In this document: positions 30,193 through 39,488 of the stretch, one piece after another | Layout: each line of letters opens with the position of its first letter | Position numbering within the stretch: position 1 is the first letter of the stretch | Assembly: GCA_963971575.1 (NCBI GenBank) | Contig: OZ020622.1 | Location: 33,572,301 to 33,636,300 of the forward strand | Reading direction: 5' to 3' | Origin: Liopterus haemorrhoidalis | Lineage: Eukaryota; Arthropoda; Insecta; Coleoptera; Dytiscidae | DNA length: 64,000 bases | Position numbers and translations under genes: made by a program | The notes under the pieces: generated by a model | Database searches by the model: none | The model's input: the letters and a program-made list of their open reading frames with translations, nothing else | Told to the model about the DNA's origin: nothing

Positions 30193-31957
30193 TCCGAAGC
30201 GTGAGAAAATTTCTTCCTAGTGTAGCAGAACGTGGTTATGTAATAACTACACACAATACTTTTAACGTATATCTATATTTTGTAATATCACTACATAAAA
30301 AACTACGTTTTATTAAAACATTAACATATATTCCTAATATTGACAACTCTATCATCATGGATACTCCATTGATTGGCGGTGTCGTCACAACACATACAAA
30401 TATTGTGTGTTCCGGGGTATCTTTGGTCTGAAAGTACCAGCATTCCTCATCGGCACTTTTTCCAATTTTATGGAGATGCGTGGAGAATACTCCGTGTCCA
30501 CTTACGGCTTGTGTAAGAAAGTGGTTGAGTAAACCTCACTTTCTTTCGGACCAAATCTTAACATCCTTTATGAATGTTTTGGCCCAACTGTCACGGGAAT
30601 TCTATGAATTTTGCCTATTTTCATGTACTGTCCTTCTGGCCTCTATTTTATAGTTCCTGCCGTGGGTGTATAGCTCTGCTCTTTCTCGCACCCGGAGCTT
30701 GATGGCTGGAATGCCGGCGATAGCTAGTACATCATGTGTGTTAATAGTTCTGTACGCTGAAGCTATTCTTATTGCTAGCCGCCGGTTCCCTCTCTCTAGC
30801 ATATTCTCATAATGCTTATGATTGAGTGCCTTGCTCCAGGTGTGTGCATGAGCGTTTTCATTTTCCGGGAAATTGGACCCCCTAGGTTTGGTGTTATCTT
30901 CGACAAAGCATTCAGGACCTTATTTGCCCTTTCGCAAGTGTGTCTGACATGAGTCGTCATTTTTGCGTCTTTGTCGATGATAACACCCATGTATTTCATG
31001 CTGCTTTTACTAACTACTGGAATATCGCAGACACTTACCTGGATTTCCTTTAGTTTTCTTTTCCCCGCTAGAAGAACCGTCTCCGTTTTGTTGGTCTCCA
31101 GCTCTAGCCCCATATTGCCTAGTTTTCTCGTTATTATCGCCATGTCCTGTTGTGCAGTGTCCTCCAGGTCTGCTCTGGTTTTGGCCCTCACAACTACTGC
31201 CAGATCATCGGCATAAGCAACTAATGTTGTCTGGTTGCTCAGGTCGTCAAGGCTTAGGATTTGGTCATAGAAAATATTCCAAAACAGTGGTCCCAGGCGT
31301 TTTTAATGTCTATGGCTATTAGGACACAGAACTCGCGATTCTTATACGCCTTCCTGTTAATTTCCTCAGGTATTTCGAGGACTCTGTGTATAACCATAAT
31401 AGTTGACCTGCCCTTACGAAAGCCGTGCTGGTTATCGTGCAGGTTTATTTCTGTTTCGATTCGTACCTTTATCAAGGCCTCTAGCAGTTTGCCAGCTGAA
31501 TCGAGCAGGCATAAAGGCTGGTACGCTGGAGGATCTCCTGGTTTCTCCAGATGCATCAGATTGGATTTTTCCAAATGTCGGGGAAAGTTACTTCTTTTAG
31601 ACACCGGTTCAGGTATATTGCCATTGCTTCCGGATGAGTTGTGGCTACCAGTTTCAGGACATCTGGTGGGATGTTGTCTGGTCCTGGTGCCTTGCCCGAT
31701 TTTAAATTCCTCGCCGCAGCACTTAATTCCTCGTGGGTAAACAGGCTGATCTCATTCTGGGCTACAGGCATTGCTGTCCATTCCGTACAGGTATGTACTG
31801 GGAAGAGCTTCTCGATTTGTGCCTCAGTTTGGCTCTCGTCCAGGGATATGGTCGGCTTGGTGCGGATTTTATTGGCAACTATTTGGTATCCTTTACCCCA
31901 GTTATCCTCGTTGAGGTCTTCGCAAAGGGATAGCTACATTTTGTTCTTACTGCTGCG

Positions 31958-32562
31958 CAGTGGCGGCTCGTGAAATTTTAAGCGGGGGGCGCAGAATAGA
32001 ATAATTTTAACAGTGTAAAATCTTACCTGATTCGCCTCGGCGACAAACAAAGGCACCACTGATGGAGGTTAGCGGTACTAACCTAAATAGCATGTTTGTT
32101 TACATTTGCTATATATACTTTGTTAACATGTCAAAATGAACTACACGATAACCTTAAAACTTACGAAAAAGCAGTGTTTATTGCTTAAACAGTTTACAGT
32201 ATCACTTAAAGACCTAAATTTTATTAAAGTAAACACAAAATATATGGAAATTAAAAAAAAAAAAATTAAACTATCGCTTGAAAGTAAATTCGGCTCTTCT
32301 ATTTTTTATGGATATGAATTTTTCCAGTACTTTGTCATCAAAATTGTCAATATCTTGTACAACACTTTTATTTATAGACATCATCGCCAATGCATTTAAA
32401 CGATCGTTGCCCATCGTATTTCGCAAAAATGTCTTAACTCGTTTGAGAGTTGAAAAACAACGCTCCGATTCTGCTGTCGTCATTGGAGTTGTTAAAATCA
32501 CTTTTAATATTTTTGTAGTTTCCGGGAAGATGTCACTCATATTATTGTGGTGCATTAAAGAA
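31958..32562 (-). mobile_element. hAT element end with transposase dimerisation domain
   Basis: The left end starts CAGTGGCGGCTCGTG, a typical hAT terminal sequence. The minus-strand frame 32271-32555 encodes TTPMTTAESERCFSTLKRVK (the hAT dimerisation signature, ESERCFS), FLRNTMGNDRLNALAMMSI and FISIKNRRAEF. The 5' part of the element, with the catalytic core and the other terminus, is absent; the sequence to the right is R1-like LINE B. Confidence 0.85.
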
Positions 32563-34374
32563 AGGAAGTTTGTGGCTTCCCAGATACTGTATTTGGTCCT
32601 TTGGGGTGATCACTTTGTTTCTGACTTTGAAGTGGATATCCTCAGTTACCCTTCTGCCCGAAAACACTATTGCTTCCGTTTTTTCGGGAGCCACTTCTAA
32701 TAGCTTTTCCTCCATCCAGTTTAGGATTTATTTAATTGCTCTGTCTCCGAGTTCTTTTATCTCATTGGCGTTCGAGGCGACTATTACTAGAGCAAGATCG
32801 TCAGCGTATCCGATGAGCGTGCATCCTGGTGGGAGCTGTAGGTGTAGCACTCCGTCGTAAAAGATTATCCAGAAGAGCGGGCCGAGTACGGAGCCTTGAG
32901 GGACCCCACTGGTGATTTGAATTTCCCCGTTTGGTGTTCTACAATGATCTTCCTCTTGCTAAGGTAGCTCTTCACGCTGTTGATGACAATGTGTCGCCAG
33001 GATACAGAGATGAAGGCGTTTTGGATATCAAGGGTTACCATGGCGCACAGTTTCCTTGTTTTCCTGTTGCCCATGTTTCCTTCCGCTACAAGTTCAGTGA
33101 CCGCCTTAATAGCATCAGTAGTACTTCTGCCTTTTCTGAAACCATACCGATTTACAGAGAGTTCAGTTTTCCCTTGTAGGTGTTCTCTGATCCTGGCGTT
33201 TAGCATTTGTTCCAGGAGCTTGCCGTATACGTCTAACAGACATAACGGCCTGTAGGAGCTTGGGAGCCCTGCTGGTTTACCTCTCTTTGGCGTGAGGGCT
33301 ACCTTTGCAATTTTCCATTTATCCGGAAAATTTCCGGTTTTTAAAATATTGTTCATGATGCCAAGCACTTCCTGAGGGCATTGCTCTACTGTAGCAATTA
33401 CTACCTCCGGGCGGATTCCGTCAGCTCCTAGAGCCTGCTTTTTTATATCTTGTTTGCTGCCATTGAGAGTTCCACCTCTGTGAATTGTTCCGCGCATGGT
33501 TCTTCTTCTGGCAGTTTTTCTATCCAGTTTGCCTCTCTGTGTCTACGAAAAAGAGCGGTAAAGACCTCTCTGGTTTTTTCCTTCCCCAGAGATATTGGCG
33601 GGGTTCGAATTTTCAAACTTTTTGTAGCAATTTTGTAGCCGTCTCCCCAAGGGTTTTGCTTCACTTCTTCGCAGAGTCTGCACCAGCAATCGCTTTGCGC
33701 CTTTCTAATTGCGTTTCGGAGTCTTCTCCTCGCCTCTCTGGTTTCTTCTCTTTCTTTGTCGCAATCTTTCCCGTCGTTTTTTTTGCTTTCCTCTGGTACT
33801 GTCGCTGCCGCTGGTGCGCAGCTTTTCGGAGGTTTGATATATCTTCGTTCCACCAGTACACAGCTTGCTTATCGTCCCTTCCTCCTATTTTCCTAAGGAT
33901 TTTTTCGCATGCTTTTGTTGTGGCTACTGAGAGGTCTTTTTCATTCCTCGGTTTGTTACGTTGGAATGATTCTGTTATCTCTCTTTTGTAGCTTGGGGTC
34001 TCTTTTTCTGAGAGTGTTTCATGTTTTCCTGTTACCCTTAGTCTTTTCATTTTTGCTTTTACATAGTTCAAAGGCGACGTACTTGTGCCGGCTTAGTGAC
34101 TCCTCCTTTAGGACTTGCCAGTTTTTAAGAAACGATGCGGTTTTGTTATCCGCCATGGTTACGTCGATTATGGATGCCGACGCTGCTCTTTGGAACGTGG
34201 GGTCTGTCCCCTTGGTTAACAGGACTAGATCCAGGCTTGATATCCAGTCTACCAGCAGGGTTCCTCTGACGTCCGTTTGTGTTTCACCCCATTCCTGCGA
34301 TTTTGCGTTCAAGTCTCCACCTATCAGAACTTCTTTGGCTTTTAGGACGACTTGTTTCAGGTCTGTTATATGGT
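32563..34374 (-). mobile_element. R1-like LINE B, truncated at both ends
   Basis: Minus-strand order: endonuclease (34019-34374: VLIGGDLNAKSQEWGE, SIIDVTMADNK, LSRHKYVAF), basic linker (33443-33853: RRRLRNAIRKAQSDCWCRLC), RT (32865-33497: GKPAGLPSSYRPLCLLDVYG, NRYGFRKGRSTTDAI, CAMVTLDIQNAF), then a frame-broken stretch with the YADD region near 32800. It differs from LINE A in sequence, so it is a separate R1-like family. Its endonuclease end adjoins an exon of the SAM-domain gene at about 34375; its 3' part stops at the hAT piece. Confidence 0.8.
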
Positions 34375-34455
34375 ATATAGTAAGTGTACTTATTTTCATT
34401 TGTAAATACACTTACTAATTCTTCTGCAACCGAGATGAACTGTTGCGTTGATATT
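34375..34455 (-). CDS. SAM-domain gene, fourth visible exon, cut by LINE B
   Basis: A TATTCAG acceptor ends at 34456. It encodes ISTQQFISVAEELVSVFTNE, then KYTYYIPYI, after which LINE B endonuclease sequence takes over. The rest of the exon is not visible in the window, or lies beyond the LINE in decayed form. Confidence 0.45.
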
Positions 34456-34517
34456 CTGAATAAAAAATAAATAAAAACAAAAATTAATAATAATAATAAA
34501 CCAAATAAAATACATAC

Positions 34518-34648
34518 TTTGAATTTTCAAGCTGTAAAAAATCTATTATTATTTGAATTAATATTTTCCTATTTTTCTCTGTTAGCTGGTTTTTATTCTT
34601 TGAGAGAATCTTCCCTTTACTTGTTCCCAAAAGAATATTGTCTAAGCC
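34518..34648 (-). CDS. SAM-domain gene, third visible exon
   Basis: A TTATTTAG acceptor (34649) and GTATGTA donor (34517) bound GLDNILLGTSKGKILSKNKN and QLTEKNRKILIQIIIDFLQL. The exon is in frame with good splice sites. It encodes a basic linker and an amphipathic helix; no named domain was identified. Confidence 0.45.
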
Positions 34649-34731
34649 CTAAATAATAAACATAATTTATGTAATACTATAAAATACTATGTTACAACTA
34701 TAATTTACATACATTTGGGAATTAACTCCCA

Positions 34732-34892
34732 TCCCCTGTTCTACTCCGTGTTGTCTGTGTTTCTAGTATTGGTACAGGCCTAGTTGTGTTAGTCGATTGA
34801 ACGTTGTGTAAGTCGACAAAATTTGCATCTTCTGAATTTACAGGGCTAGCAGTGCTGCTGCTACTACCGAAATTTTCAGATTCTTGAAAATT
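34732..34892 (-). CDS. SAM-domain gene, second visible exon (ends in a stop)
   Basis: The acceptor TTTTTTTCTCAG ends at 34893. In the frame set by the upstream exon it encodes a serine/threonine-rich linker (NFGSSSSTASPVNSED) and stops at TAA after RTGDGS (34732). A GTATG donor-like site lies 8 bp further on, so a longer exon would need the stop to be spliced out or suppressed; the stop may mark inactivation. Confidence 0.45.
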
Positions 34893-34984
34893 CTGAGAAA
34901 AAAATGTTTATAAATATTTTTATATCTACTTATCTATATATATTAAGTTACTATTCACAGATTTAGTATCATGTACTGACTTAC

Positions 34985-35163
34985 AAAATTATTTTCCTTT
35001 TTATATTCTTTTAATTTATTTCTGAATTTTGATCTGGGTCCAATTTTAGTAAAAATTTTGTTTATATCATCATCGCTAAGCAATAATAACGCATCGATAT
35101 CAATTTCTTCTTCTGTAAACAATTTATAAAATGCTAAAGTATTATCACACAAGTAAGTTGTTA
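34985..35163 (-). CDS. SAM-like domain exon
   Basis: Bounded by a CTTTTAG acceptor (35164) and a strong GTAAGTCAG donor (34984). It encodes FYKLFTEEEIDIDALLLLSD, then DDINKIFTKIGPRSKFRNKL, the pattern of a sterile alpha motif (helix 5 with IG-R-K---K). SAM domains mediate protein-protein or RNA contacts. Genes with a SAM exon followed by such linker exons recur in insect genomes in many copies, so this may be a repeat-associated gene. Confidence 0.55.
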
Positions 35164-35342
35164 CTAAAAGGAGGGGAATCACGTTACCTTACTGAGTATA
35201 ACCGATTAGTAACACAATTACAAGAAAAGCTGAAATGGGCTGGCCTACGAGCAAGGACCCCGACATATCGCATAATATAAATCACGGTTAGTAACACTAT
35301 AAGTAAAATGTCAACAAATTATTGTTAAAATAAATGTCCAAA

Positions 35343-35648
35343 TGTTGCAGGAGGTAATGCCCCTTGGAAAAGTTCCTCAGGCCACTATCCCTAAACAAAT
35401 GTTACCTGACTAGCTCGAGAGCTGGGCCGTGAGTTACCACTCTGGGCTTGTCGAGCCACGACTACTAGGCCTGGAAGAGAATGTGTGAGACCCCAAAGTT
35501 TCGTAGAAGAGATACAACAATCCTGAATTAATCATTTATTTTAATAATAAAATTGAATAAACATTTATACAATCGCTTGAAGAGCGTGAAATGATATAAG
35601 TAAAGAATCTGTACAAAATTAGTAACAATACAATAGGATGAGGAGATT
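35343..35648 (-). mobile_element. Fragment of an ORF-bearing LTR family (U5 side only)
   Basis: Starts TGTTGCAGGAG on the plus strand, like the left end of 37107-38724, and shares the order of that end: a C/G-rich ~160 bp with a GCTCGAGAGCTGGGC-type motif (compare GCTCACGAGCTGGGC at about 37173), then TTTATT polyadenylation-signal complements near 35550. It is cut off at about 35648 before any coding region. Confidence 0.6.
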
Positions 35649-35681
35649 GCGCCAAAAATTTTAACTAACTAAATAACTAAC
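35649..35681 (+). repeat. 33-bp terminal tail of the I-like LINE
   Basis: GCGCCAAAAATTTTAACTAA and onward reproduces the extreme 3' end of the I-like elements (compare 45420-45450). Nothing further upstream of the element is present. It lies exactly between the LTR fragment and the pogo relic. Confidence 0.65.
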
Positions 35682-35965
35682 TGTTATAAATTCTTTCAGC
35701 GGAATGTTTTAAGCCATGTTCATCTAGTAGACTTCTCAGTTTTTTAAAATAATCCTTTACTATAGAGCGATTTAGTTTTTGAGACCTAGCAGGATTCATT
35801 GATTGAGCTTTACGCTTTGATAATCGTGGATACCGTTTTCAAAAAAATCGATACCAGTCTTTTCCAGCAATATATTTTTTTTTTTATTGTTGAATTTGTT
35901 TTTAATACTATTTTTTTCTACGAACGTAAATACACTTCTAGATAATGCTTTTGGTGTCTTGTTCT
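35682..35965 (-). pseudogene. pogo-like transposase fragment (CENP-B-type helix-turn-helix)
   Basis: Minus strand: AGKDWYRFF, then KRYPRLSKRKAQSMNPARSQ, KLNRSIVKDYFKKL and LLDEHGLKHSAERIYN, which is the second DNA-binding domain of pogo/Tigger transposases leading towards the first catalytic aspartate. One stop interrupts it and the DDE core is absent. Confidence 0.65.
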
Positions 35966-35984
35966 TGGTCTGTAGTCAACAACA

Positions 35985-36215
35985 GTTTCTGCCCTAATCT
36001 TTTTTACATGTTCCTCTTACATGTTCGGTAATGGTTCTGCGTATGCCAGTCCAGTAATACCGAGAGCTTATTCTACTCAGGGTTTTCTCAATCCCATAGT
36101 GTCCAGCCATCTGCGAATCATGGTAGTCGTACAAAATATTGTATAACAGGGGGTCGTTGTCGGACTCAAATGCTTTGATGATTTTTTCGAGATCTGGGTC
36201 TGCTAATTATGTCAC
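35985..36215 (-). pseudogene. gypsy integrase N-terminal zinc-binding region
   Basis: DPLLYNILYDYHDSQMAGHY (first histidine pair), then GIEKTLSRISSRYYWTGIRR and TITEHVRGTC, with the cysteine pair following. This is the HHCC domain preceding the integrase catalytic core. The DDE core is not present. Confidence 0.75.
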
Positions 36216-36332
36216 TGTGTAGACACCCTCACCAGGCTGTCGAAACAAGGTGTCGCCGACTGTGGTGTAGTCTATACTCAGGTCGTAAGATTGTAGCTGA
36301 AGAGCCTATCGTGCAAGTCGGCCACTCGGCGA

Positions 36333-36560
36333 TCAGAAGGAGATTAGCCACTTCAACGGCTGATGATCTGAAATCACGGTTACCTTGGCTCCGTCTAAAT
36401 CACCACGGAATCGGTCCATTGTACACAACACCGCGAGGGCTTTACGCTCGGTGGTGCTGTAATTTCTTTCCGGAGGCGTCAAAAGGCGACTGGCGTATTC
36501 CACGGATTTCTGTTCCGAGCTCTCCCCCTGCATTAAAAGTGAGAGCATAACCGCTCGCAT
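36333..36560 (-). pseudogene. gypsy RNase H domain, partial
   Basis: VEYASRLLTPPERNYSTTER (with the RNase H glutamate following in ERKALAV) and VISDHQPLKWL (aspartate). This is the typical Ty3/gypsy RT-RNase H pattern. The first aspartate region lies upstream in a different frame. Confidence 0.85.
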
Positions 36561-36663
36561 CAGTGCTCAATATATAAGGTGAGTCTGGGTCAGTCTGTTG
36601 AAGAATCGGCGCAGTTGTTAACAGCCTCTTGAGAGTAACAAATGCTTTGTCCTGCTTTGGTTC

Positions 36664-37102
36664 TCAGTGCTTTTGCACGCCCTTTTTAGTGAGCTCACTG
36701 AGTGGACGAGCAATGCTAGAGTAGTCAGGCACGAATCTTCTAAACCAGGATCCTGTTTGAAGGAATGTAATTACTTCTTTAATATTGCGCGGGTGTTTCA
36801 TCTCCGCGATGGCAGAGATTTTCTGCGGGTCAGGTCTAATGCCGTCTTTAGAAATGAGATGCCCGAAGTACTTCACCTCTGGCAACATAAAATTGAAATT
36901 TTGGCGGTTGGCGCGCAGCTTAAACTGAATTAAGCGCGTAACTAAACTTGCTGACAAGACTTTTTAATAAGCGAGGAAGACCAGAAAAAACATACCTTTC
37001 AGTCCTGAATGAAATCTGTCCATCAACCGTTAAAATGTGCTTGGAGCGTTTCGTAGTCCAAACGGCATTCTCTTGTAGCGGACGTTCCCCAAAGGACATG
37101 TG
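36664..37102 (-). pseudogene. gypsy reverse transcriptase, C-terminal half
   Basis: Minus strand from 37102: KRMPFGLRNAPSTF, a stop, then RLM; further on VKYFGHLISKDGIRPDPQKI, TFLQTGSWFRRFVPDYSSIA and PLSELTKKG. The YVDD box region is disrupted. The first half of the same domain lies on the other side of the LTR insertion at 38725. Confidence 0.85.
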
Positions 37103-37106
37103 AAGG
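37103..37106. repeat. 4-bp target duplication (left), ORF-bearing LTR element 1
   Basis: AAGG here and at 38725-38728. Taking out the element and one copy rejoins the gypsy RT frame at the usual TAF-type motif. Confidence 0.8.
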
Positions 37107-37425
37107 TGTTGCAGGAGATAGTTCCCCAGGATAAGATCCGCAGGTCACTACCCTGAACACAGTAACCAGGCTAGCTCACGAGCTGGGCTGACAGTATGCC
37201 GCTAGACGGGGATGGTAGAGACTGGTCGCACTAAGCGTCTGAAAGAGAGCGTGCTTACCCCAAGGAAAAGTACAATTGAAACGAACAAGTGTGTTTATAC
37301 ATTTATTGTTATAATAAAGTTGATCATACATTGATACGAATCATTAATGCAATGTAAAATATAAATAATTTGAAGAAACATGTACAATTCGGTATGGGAT
37401 TGATGAATGTGTGGATGTGGTGGGC

Positions 37426-38214
37426 TTAGAAGTCCAGGCGCCGTCTTGCGTTGCGTTGATACGCCTTTGGGGGCGGGCTTCTGAGTGGTGGTAGGAGTTG
37501 GATGGGTGACCAGGAGGTCAGCGGTGACGGCGATATCGGGCCGAAGATGGCGTCGATAAGTTCTTGTTGTGGCGTCGGGACGCTGCGTGTGGGAACGGCG
37601 GTTGGCGTGGAGCTCTGCGGGCGTCGCGACGTCAACGGCGACATGTACGATACTGTGCTCCCGAGAGTAGTTGGCCGTGCGTGGCTACGCACAGTGGAGG
37701 CGGCAGTAGTCGTGTCCGGGAGCAGCAAGCTGATGGTGGGTACTTCGCTCGGATTGGGGCCGGCGTGCTGTTCCGTTCGGGTCCTCACAAGGCGGGGGTC
37801 GCTGCGGGCGGCGTACGATCGTGCTGGAGGTGGCGTCGGCGGCGCGAACAGGCGTACTCGCGGGTCGGCTTTGTACCACAGCTGACGCTGCGTGAACCGG
37901 GGCACCTTGGAGTAGGATGGAACCGTGTTGACTGGTCGGAGGCGGCGTCGGAAGGCTGTCCGCTCACGGTAACGGCGTAACGATGGCTTTCCTCGACGGC
38001 GGGCCAGCGTGGAACGGTGTGGATGGCTGACGATGTTGACGGTAGCGAGCAGCAGCGGAAGGCGGCAGCTCAGCTTGTTCGCTGGAGAGCGAATCGGGTC
38101 CTGTAGGCGGCGACTCGGCTTGAGGCGAAGCGAGGGCGGCCTGAGCGAGCGGCGGCTGATGGCGGCGGCTCGGCTCTGTTCGCTGGTGAGCGAAGCTGGT
38201 TCTGTAGGCGACAA
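37426..38214 (-). CDS. LTR-embedded basic proline-rich protein (copy 1)
   Basis: 262 codons, very Arg/Pro/Ser-rich. Residues ~71-130 (RRRGKPSLRRYRERTAFRRR, LRPV, then QRQLWYKADPRVRLFAPP) and the C-terminus (LIDAIFGPISPSP, LPPLRSPPP, ending RRRLDF) closely match the protein at 55786-56985, while the middle is low-complexity. The conserved start aligns with codon ~71, so the first 70 residues may not be translated in the related element. No catalytic motif is seen; arginine-rich blocks suggest nucleic-acid or chaperone-like binding. The family is unrecognised. Confidence 0.6.
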   Translation of the reverse strand: MSPTEPASLTSEQSRAAAISRRSLRPPSLRLKPSRRLQDPIRSPANKLSCRLPLLLATVNIVSHPHRSTLARRRGKPSLRRYRERTAFRRRLRPVNTVPSYSKVPRFTQRQLWYKADPRVRLFAPPTPPPARSYAARSDPRLVRTRTEQHAGPNPSEVPTISLLLPDTTTAASTVRSHARPTTLGSTVSYMSPLTSRRPQSSTPTAVPTRSVPTPQQELIDAIFGPISPSPLTSWSPIQLLPPLRSPPPKAYQRNARRRLDF

Positions 38215-38484
38215 CTCGGCTTGTAGCGAAGCGAGGTGTGGCCCGAGCGAGCGGCGGCGGATGGCGGCGGCTCTGCTCTTGGGAATCGGGTTCGCTGAAG
38301 ACGAACGGAAACGCGTCTCTTGCTGTTTATCTAGATCAAGGCAAGCTCATGCTATCGTTGGACTCGCTGGCGAGCGAGTCTTGGAGTTCCTTGTAGAGTC
38401 TTGCACTGAAGAGTTGTTTGGTGTTTGGAGTTCTGGTTGAGTTGGTGTTCGCCGATAGAGTCTCCCTGAGTGTGAAAACACACC

Positions 38485-38497
38485 GGTATTTATAGAT
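38485..38497 (-). promoter_or_regulatory. TATA box of LTR-like element 1
   Basis: CTATAAATACC on the minus strand, ~235 bp inside the element's 5' end, the same distance as in element 2. The likely transcription start is ~30 bp downstream. Confidence 0.6.
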
Positions 38498-38702
38498 GAA
38501 CTGGGTGAAAACTGGAGAGGGTAAGGTTCTGGCCAATGAGAGCGCTAGGCCGCGCCCAGTCTTGCGAAAATGAACCTTATTCTCGCGGAATTCCTGGATT
38601 TCGGTCTAGATGCGATGATACAGCGGATTTACGGGTCACGATCGATAGATAATGTCTCGGGGATGAAGAGGATGTGCGATAGATCGCGGTGTGACAAGCC
38701 GA

Positions 38703-39261
38703 TCACGAGCTATGGGCGGTAACAAAGGCAGTCTTGTCTCTATCTTCTGGTTTTACTGGGACTTGTGAGTAACTTGATTTTAGGTCGATGGTGCTCATAT
38801 ATTGGCACTTCTTGGTTGCGTGTAGAAGCTCGTCAATACGCGGAAGGGGATATTGATCCAGTACAGTTATATTATTAAGGCGCTGGTAATCAACACAAAG
38901 GCGCATAGTTATAACCTTTTTAGGAACGACAACTACTGGAGCGGCGTACGGCGATTCGCACTCTTTAATGATATCCGTAGCAAGCATCTTTTCCAACTTG
39001 CTTAAGAATCTCTTTTCTTGCCGGGGATAACCTGTAAGGTGGCACAGCGATTTGCATATTATCCGTGACTTTGATGTGGTGTTCTGCAAACGGTGTTGGC
39101 TCTACACTTTGGGAGAAAATATCTCTAAACTCTATAAGCAACGCTTCGAAGCGTTGTCGTTGCTCCTCATCGGAATCTTCGTCTTCTTTTCGGCCTGAAA
39201 CTTCAGTAACGTCGTTTGGCGGATGAATTGAAAAGTTCGGATCCTCGACGAATTGGTGCAT
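38703..39261 (-). pseudogene. gypsy reverse transcriptase, N-terminal half
   Basis: Minus strand: FRDIFSQSVEPTPFAEHHIK and VPPYRLSPARKEI (39261-38965), then KMLATDIIKECESPYAAPVV, MRLCVDYQRLNNITVLDQYP and MSTIDLKSSYSQVPVKPEDR. These are the Ty3/gypsy RT entry, fingers and the first palm aspartate (TIDLKSSY). A frameshift lies near 39020. The domain ends at the LTR insertion (38725). Confidence 0.88.
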
Positions 39262-39310
39262 CGGCGAAGTACCATATTTGGGCGGAAACGTTCAATACAA
39301 TGCCAGCCGT

Positions 39311-39324
39311 CTTAATAAAATCTA
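39311..39324. repeat. Left target-site duplication of I-like LINE copy 2
   Basis: CTTAATAAAATCTA, repeated exactly at 45451-45464. The gypsy protease-to-RT linker frame is rejoined across it. Confidence 0.9.
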
Positions 39325-39328
39325 TCCC

Positions 39329-39488
39329 GCAGGGGAAGTTCATAATGGCCATAACACCTGGCCATTTGTCGAGCTTTCGGGCCTGATGATCCCGCGTACC
39401 CTCAATCACGCAAGGGAAGTTCATAATGGTCGCATCACCTGACCATATAGAGCTTTTGGGCCTGATGATCCCACGTACCTTGAATCAC
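39329..39488 (+). repeat. ~80-bp tandem repeat in the I-like 5' UTR
   Basis: Two units, 39329-39409 and 39410-39488, sharing GGGAAGTTCATAATGG and GGGCCTGATGATCCC. Tandem 5' units are a known way for LINEs to carry internal promoters; that role is inferred here. Confidence 0.8.

Larger units (their letters stand above)
29205..30392 (-). mobile_element. Internally deleted Copia retrotransposon with both LTRs
   Basis: Two 172-bp direct repeats (29205-29376 and 30221-30392) start TGTAGCAGAACG on the plus strand; the terminal CA of the left copy is mutated to GA. A purine tract (minus strand TTGAGGGAGGG) adjoins the 3' LTR. The internal region is only ~840 bp and starts directly in the RT C-terminus, so PBS, gag, protease, integrase and most of RT are gone. 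CATAC occurs right after the right LTR and 3 bp before the left LTR, and the R1-like reading frame resumes on both sides, so this is a true insertion with a 5-bp duplication plus three extra bases. Confidence 0.88.
28863..31957 (-). mobile_element. R1-like LINE A, 5'-truncated, interrupted by Copia
   Basis: The minus strand from 31957 covers a pre-RT linker (LCEDLNEDNWGKGYQIVANK), RT fingers (GKAPGPDNIPPDVLK; NQHGFRKGRSTI), a palm block, the segment at 30796-31191 (MGLELETNKTETVLLAGKRK; YMGVIIDKDAK), the C-terminal part at 30602-30802 (NRRLAIRIASAYRTI) and a cysteine/histidine end that resumes beyond the Copia insertion (29205-30392) and runs to a 13-base poly(A) tail at 28863. The order and the C-terminal Cys/His region fit the R1 group. 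Several frameshifts make it inactive. Confidence 0.8.
37107..38724 (-). mobile_element. Solo LTR-like element 1 (1,618 bp) with an internal ORF
   Basis: On its coding (minus) strand it begins TGTTACCGCCC and ends CTCCTGCAACA: TG...CA ends with short inverted termini and a 4-bp duplication (AAGG on the plus strand), the hallmarks of Ty3/gypsy-type LTR integration. A TATA box (CTATAAATA, about 38487-38495) lies ~235 bp from the 5' end and AATAAA near 37305 lies ~200 bp from the 3' end, so U3 and U5 are of normal size but the R segment would be over 1.1 kb and contains an ORF. No second LTR or internal region is present. Confidence 0.7.

Noticed and set aside
33450..34418. Plus-strand frames of 60-170 codons opposite R1-like LINE B
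   Set aside because: They are phenylalanine- and serine-rich antisense shadows of the endonuclease and linker; no motif of their own.
37502..38440. Plus-strand open frames of 127-143 codons across the GC-rich LTR-like element 1
   Set aside because: High GC gives few stops in all frames. The minus-strand frame is the one conserved with element 2; the plus-strand ones are not.
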